A stretch of 58,970 bases of DNA from an uncultured Porphyromonadaceae bacterium (GTDB taxonomy: Bacteria > Bacteroidota > Bacteroidia > Bacteroidales > Muribaculaceae): contig CANSRU010000015.1 of the NCBI GenBank assembly GCA_947649495.1, positions 1 to 58,970 on the forward strand. The letters run 5' to 3'. The position numbers and the translations under genes are program-made. Positions 55,704 through 58,970 of this stretch are shown here, piece after piece. How positions within the stretch are numbered: position 1 is the stretch's first letter; each line of letters opens with the position of its first letter. The notes beneath the pieces were generated by a model, which was given only the letters and a program-made list of their open reading frames with translations, ran no database searches and was not told the DNA's origin.

Positions 55704-55905
55704 CGAAATGATGTCATGAAAACTTTATTTCGCTGCAAAAACACTGATTTTCAAATTTGTAAAAATAATCGAAACCCTGTTGTAAAACAATTATAAGTGA
55801 ACAACTGTTAATAATCCCGTCGGCGGGTTGAATAAACATATTCCCGTCACAGCAAAGGAAAACAATAACCTACATAATTATTCACATTATTTCATTAAAT
55901 CATCC

Positions 55906-58900
55906 ATGAAAGAAGAACGACGTATTAGCGGCACATTTCTGAATTCCGCTAAAGCTCCCGTGGCGAAGTGCATGGCCTTGACGCTGGGGCTATCTCTACT
56001 TTCGGCATTGGCTGCACCGCCGGTTTATGCCGATCCAATCCCGCTGGCTGCCACAGCACCGGCAAGTCAAATAGATGTGACGGGTACTGTCACCGACCCC
56101 GAGGGTGAGCCACTTATCGGAGTGAATGTCCGCGTAGAGGGCACAAAGACAGTGGCTACAACAGATTTCGACGGCCATTATAAAATCAAGGCTCTTAAAG
56201 GACAGACTCTCAGTTTCGCATACGTTGGCTACCAGAAAGCTACGGCAACTGTGACATCGTCGGTGGTGGATGTCCAGATGCAAAGCCAGAATTCTCTTGA
56301 CGAGGTGGTGGTAGTGGGCTACGGCACAGTGCGCAAGGCCGATTTGGCCGGCGCTGTTTCGGTGCTTGAGGGCAAGGCGTTCCAGGCACAGCCTATCACC
56401 GAGGTGTCGCAAGCATTGCAGGGCCGCGTGTCGGGTGTCAACATCGTTTCCGACGGTCTGCCCGGCGGGTCTACAAAAATCCGCATCCGTGGCAGCAACT
56501 CAATCAATAAATCCAACGACCCGCTTTATGTTGTCGACGGTCTGGTGCGTGAATCAGGTCTTGATGGTATCAACCCTGAGGATATAGCCTCCATGCAGAT
56601 ACTCAAGGATGCCTCATCTACCGCTATCTACGGTAGCCGCGGCGCCAACGGTGTGGTGATCATCACCACCAAGAAGGGCAAGGTAGGCGAAAGCAAGGTG
56701 ACACTCGATGTGTCGGTGGGTATATCCCAGCCCACACATCTGCCCAAAGTGCTCGGAACCCGCGATTACGCTCAGGCACTCGTGGACTACAACGGTACTC
56801 CGGCAGTCAATGTGCAGCAGTATCTCGACGGAACCGACCCCGGTGTGAACTGGCCCGACGAAGTGTTTGTCAACGGTACGGTGCAGAACTACAAACTTGT
56901 GTTCACCAAAGGCACCGAAGCCATGCAGCTTTATCTTTCGGGTAACTACATGCGCCACGAAGGTATCCTTAAAAACACCGAATACGAGCGCTATTCTGCC
57001 CGCGTAAATGTCAACGCACAGATGTTCTCATGGCTTGATGTCAATGCCGATGTGAGCCTGTCGCACGGTGTAGGCAAGGGTCTGGGCGGTATTGAGCTCG
57101 GTGGCTACAACCCGATATACCTTACATTCAACTACTCGCCCACCATGCAGATGCGCGATGAGCTGGGTGCATACAACAAGGACCCCTATTGCTCCATCAA
57201 CGAAAGTCCGATGTCTTCCCTGTCGTCAGGCAATGAGCGCAAGGCCGACATTATCAACGGTCATTTCGACCTTCGTTTCAAGATACTCCCCGGCTTGACA
57301 TTCACCTCGAGCAACGGTATTGACTATTACAACTACTATGGCTATGGCTTCAACTCAAGCAAGCGCTGGCCGGGAGCCACGAGCGGCATGAGCAACAGCA
57401 ATACCAACCGTTGGTTGTTGCAGACGTCAAATAACTTCACTTATATCAACACTTTCGCCGAGAAACACAATCTTACCGCCACCGCCGTGTGGGAGGCTAC
57501 CAAGAGCTGGACCAAGGTCATGAAGATCAATGGCCAGAATCTCGTGTCGGAATCGGTGGGATGGTGGAATGTCAACGCCGCCGCAAACCGCGATGCCGAT
57601 AACAGCTACCGCGAATGGGCGTTGCTGTCAGGTGTGGCCCGCGTGATCTATAACTTCGACAACCGCTATATGCTTACCGGAACGCTGCGTGCCGACGGCT
57701 CGTCGCGCCTGAGCAACAACAAGTGGTGCTGGTTCCCCTCCATTGCTGCAGCGTGGACCATCTCTAACGAATCGTTCTTCGAATCGCTCAAACCCACTGT
57801 CAACAGTCTCAAGCTCCGCGCAAGCTACGGTGTGATAGGTAATCAGGATATAGCTCCTTATTCCACACTGTCACTCATGTCAAGCACCACCACATATTAT
57901 GGTGACAATAATGCCGTGACAGGTTACTGGTCGAACCAACCCGGTGCCCCCGACCTGAAATGGGAACGCACCAAGCAGGTGGACGTAGGTCTTGATTTCG
58001 GCTTGCTCAACGGTCGTATCGACGTTTCACTCGACTGGTATTACAAGCGTACATACGATGCTCTTCTTCAGACCACACGTCCGGGTTATCTCGGTGGCCA
58101 GCCCTATTGGGTGAATGCCGGCGAGGTGTCCAACACCGGTTTTGATTTCGGCATCACCGCAAATGTGATAGAGACTAAAGACTGGAACTGGACCACTTCT
58201 ATCCAGGGTTCTGTGATGAACAACAAAGTGGAGAAGATGACCACCGGCGAACCGCGCCTCTACTCAGGTAGCATGCAGTCGATAGTTACCGACGCCAGTG
58301 TGATAATGGAGGGTGAGCCTATCGGATCGCTCTACGGATTCCGCTGGGCAGGCATAGATGCCGAGGGCTACGATACATATTATGCAGCCGATGGCTCGGT
58401 TACCCGCAGCCCGGGTCTTCCAGACCGTGTGGTTCTCGGTCGTGCGACACCTACATTCACTCTCGGATGGAACAACACCGTGACATGGAAGAACTGGAGC
58501 CTCAACGCTTTCTTCAACGGCTCGTTCGGAGCAAAACGTCTGAATGTGCTCCGCTACGCAATGTGCTCCATGATAGGTAACTCCCGCATGTTCACCTCGC
58601 CCGATGCCATTTCGGGTATGGGAACATCGATGCCCGATCCCACTGTGGCCAACAATACATATATCGGCAACTCCACCAAGTGGCTTGAGAACGCCAACTA
58701 TTTCCGTCTGGAAAACATAACCCTTGGCTACGACCTGAAGAAGGAGACCACACGCTTTGCCGACATACATCTGTCGTTCAGCATCCAGAATCTCTTCACC
58801 ATCACCAGTTACAAGGGGCTCAATCCCGCATCCTACTCCTTCGGCGGTGAAAACACCAAAGAGTGGCAGCAGGGTGTCGATGTGGGCACAAATCCATGTC

Positions 58901-58938
58901 CCCGCACATACACATTCGGTGCACGTTTCACATTCTAA
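55906..58938 (+). CDS. SusC/RagA-family TonB-linked outer-membrane transporter
   Basis: 1010 aa from the ATG at 55906; an earlier in-frame codon at 55828 lacks a signal peptide. The signal peptide is around residues 20-42. A carboxypeptidase-D-like domain follows (VTGTVTDPEGEPLIGVNVRVEGT, then YVGYQ), then the TonB box/plug (DEVVVVGYGTVRKADLAG, SRGANGVVIITTKKGK) and a 22-strand barrel ending in an aromatic residue (YTFGARFTF). There is no STN domain, so no FecR-type signalling. With SusD it imports oligosaccharides; the glycan is not identifiable. A SusD-like gene begins 18 bases downstream. Confidence 0.95.
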   Translation: MKEERRISGTFLNSAKAPVAKCMALTLGLSLLSALAAPPVYADPIPLAATAPASQIDVTGTVTDPEGEPLIGVNVRVEGTKTVATTDFDGHYKIKALKGQTLSFAYVGYQKATATVTSSVVDVQMQSQNSLDEVVVVGYGTVRKADLAGAVSVLEGKAFQAQPITEVSQALQGRVSGVNIVSDGLPGGSTKIRIRGSNSINKSNDPLYVVDGLVRESGLDGINPEDIASMQILKDASSTAIYGSRGANGVVIITTKKGKVGESKVTLDVSVGISQPTHLPKVLGTRDYAQALVDYNGTPAVNVQQYLDGTDPGVNWPDEVFVNGTVQNYKLVFTKGTEAMQLYLSGNYMRHEGILKNTEYERYSARVNVNAQMFSWLDVNADVSLSHGVGKGLGGIELGGYNPIYLTFNYSPTMQMRDELGAYNKDPYCSINESPMSSLSSGNERKADIINGHFDLRFKILPGLTFTSSNGIDYYNYYGYGFNSSKRWPGATSGMSNSNTNRWLLQTSNNFTYINTFAEKHNLTATAVWEATKSWTKVMKINGQNLVSESVGWWNVNAAANRDADNSYREWALLSGVARVIYNFDNRYMLTGTLRADGSSRLSNNKWCWFPSIAAAWTISNESFFESLKPTVNSLKLRASYGVIGNQDIAPYSTLSLMSSTTTYYGDNNAVTGYWSNQPGAPDLKWERTKQVDVGLDFGLLNGRIDVSLDWYYKRTYDALLQTTRPGYLGGQPYWVNAGEVSNTGFDFGITANVIETKDWNWTTSIQGSVMNNKVEKMTTGEPRLYSGSMQSIVTDASVIMEGEPIGSLYGFRWAGIDAEGYDTYYAADGSVTRSPGLPDRVVLGRATPTFTLGWNNTVTWKNWSLNAFFNGSFGAKRLNVLRYAMCSMIGNSRMFTSPDAISGMGTSMPDPTVANNTYIGNSTKWLENANYFRLENITLGYDLKKETTRFADIHLSFSIQNLFTITSYKGLNPASYSFGGENTKEWQQGVDVGTNPCPRTYTFGARFTF

Positions 58939-58956
58939 CAAACACAAGACCTAAAC

Positions 58957-58970
58957 ATGAAAACCAAATA
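58957..58970 (+). CDS. Start of a probable SusD/RagB-like gene (cut by window end)
   Basis: Only ATG AAA ACC AAA TA is visible, 18 bases after the susC stop. The call as SusD rests on the invariable susC-susD order and on the Lys-rich start typical of a signal peptide. Confidence 0.55.

Noticed and set aside
55828-55905. 26-residue N-terminal extension of the SusC protein
   Set aside because: The extension lacks a signal peptide and the ATG at 55906 gives a normal start with an export signal; the upstream part is read as leader.

Overview
The window looks like a chromosomal segment of a Bacteroidales gut commensal, most likely of the Muribaculaceae/Bacteroides group; the family is a guess. 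The evidence is the Bacteroidetes-type promoter -7 box (TAnnTTTG) in front of many genes, a SusC/RagA porin followed by the first codons of its partner, GH92 and GH2 glycosidases with signal peptides, a Wzi-type outer-membrane protein, a sialic-acid operon built around an AGE-type epimerase, and a C-terminal sorting-like tail on a secreted protein. Base composition is visibly above 50% GC. There are no rRNA genes, no CRISPR array and no recognisable insertion-sequence transposase. One tRNA gene (Tyr, GTA) is present.

Layout. 1-2.3 kb: a secreted multidomain protein. 2.3-2.9 kb: a gene-free stretch with two copies of a 103-bp repeat and one copy of a second dispersed repeat. 2.9-7.4 kb (minus strand): a compact six-gene phage-head cassette (small acidic scaffold-like protein, major-capsid-like protein, unknown, portal-like protein, two unknowns) with a host-type promoter but no terminase, tail, lysis or integrase gene. 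7.5-8.3 kb: birA. 8.3-16.8 kb (minus): a sialic-acid operon (MFS transporter, NanA lyase, AGE epimerase, an SGNH-SASA-NanM triple fusion, a creatininase-family hydrolase) downstream of an MscS channel gene. 16.9-21 kb: YqhD-type dehydrogenase, a GNAT/FemAB-like protein, two small unknowns and GluQRS. 21.2 kb: tRNA-Tyr. 21.4-27.6 kb: S41 protease, mfd, queF, queC. 27.7-28.0 kb: a probable structured RNA, perhaps 6S. 28.1-35.1 kb: AraC regulator, YbhN-like membrane protein, pfkA, RsmF-type rRNA methyltransferase, LptE, a conserved unknown and secG. 35.1-43.7 kb: a secreted zinc-finger-repeat protein, a GH2 beta-galactosidase with a perfect 105-bp internal tandem duplication, U32 peptidase, and fmt-wzi-lipoprotein. 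43.8-50.4 kb: GH92 mannosidase, a secreted unknown, purD, a membrane protein and pdxB. 50.4-55.6 kb (minus): lysozyme-like glucosaminidase, NosP-family protein, YfhO, a degenerate methyltransferase and xerD. 55.9 kb to the end: susC and the first codons of a susD-like gene.

How the genes fit together. Host-glycan use is the main theme. Secreted GH2 and GH92 enzymes, the SusC pair and the sialic-acid operon would release, import and break down mucin or N-glycan sugars. The operon covers O-deacetylation, anomer conversion, lyase cleavage and epimerisation to GlcNAc. GluQRS, QueF, QueC and a tRNA with a queuosine-type anticodon form a second, translation-related theme. The most unusual region is the capsid-portal cassette at 2.9-7.4 kb, which reads as intact and host-regulated rather than as a decayed prophage.
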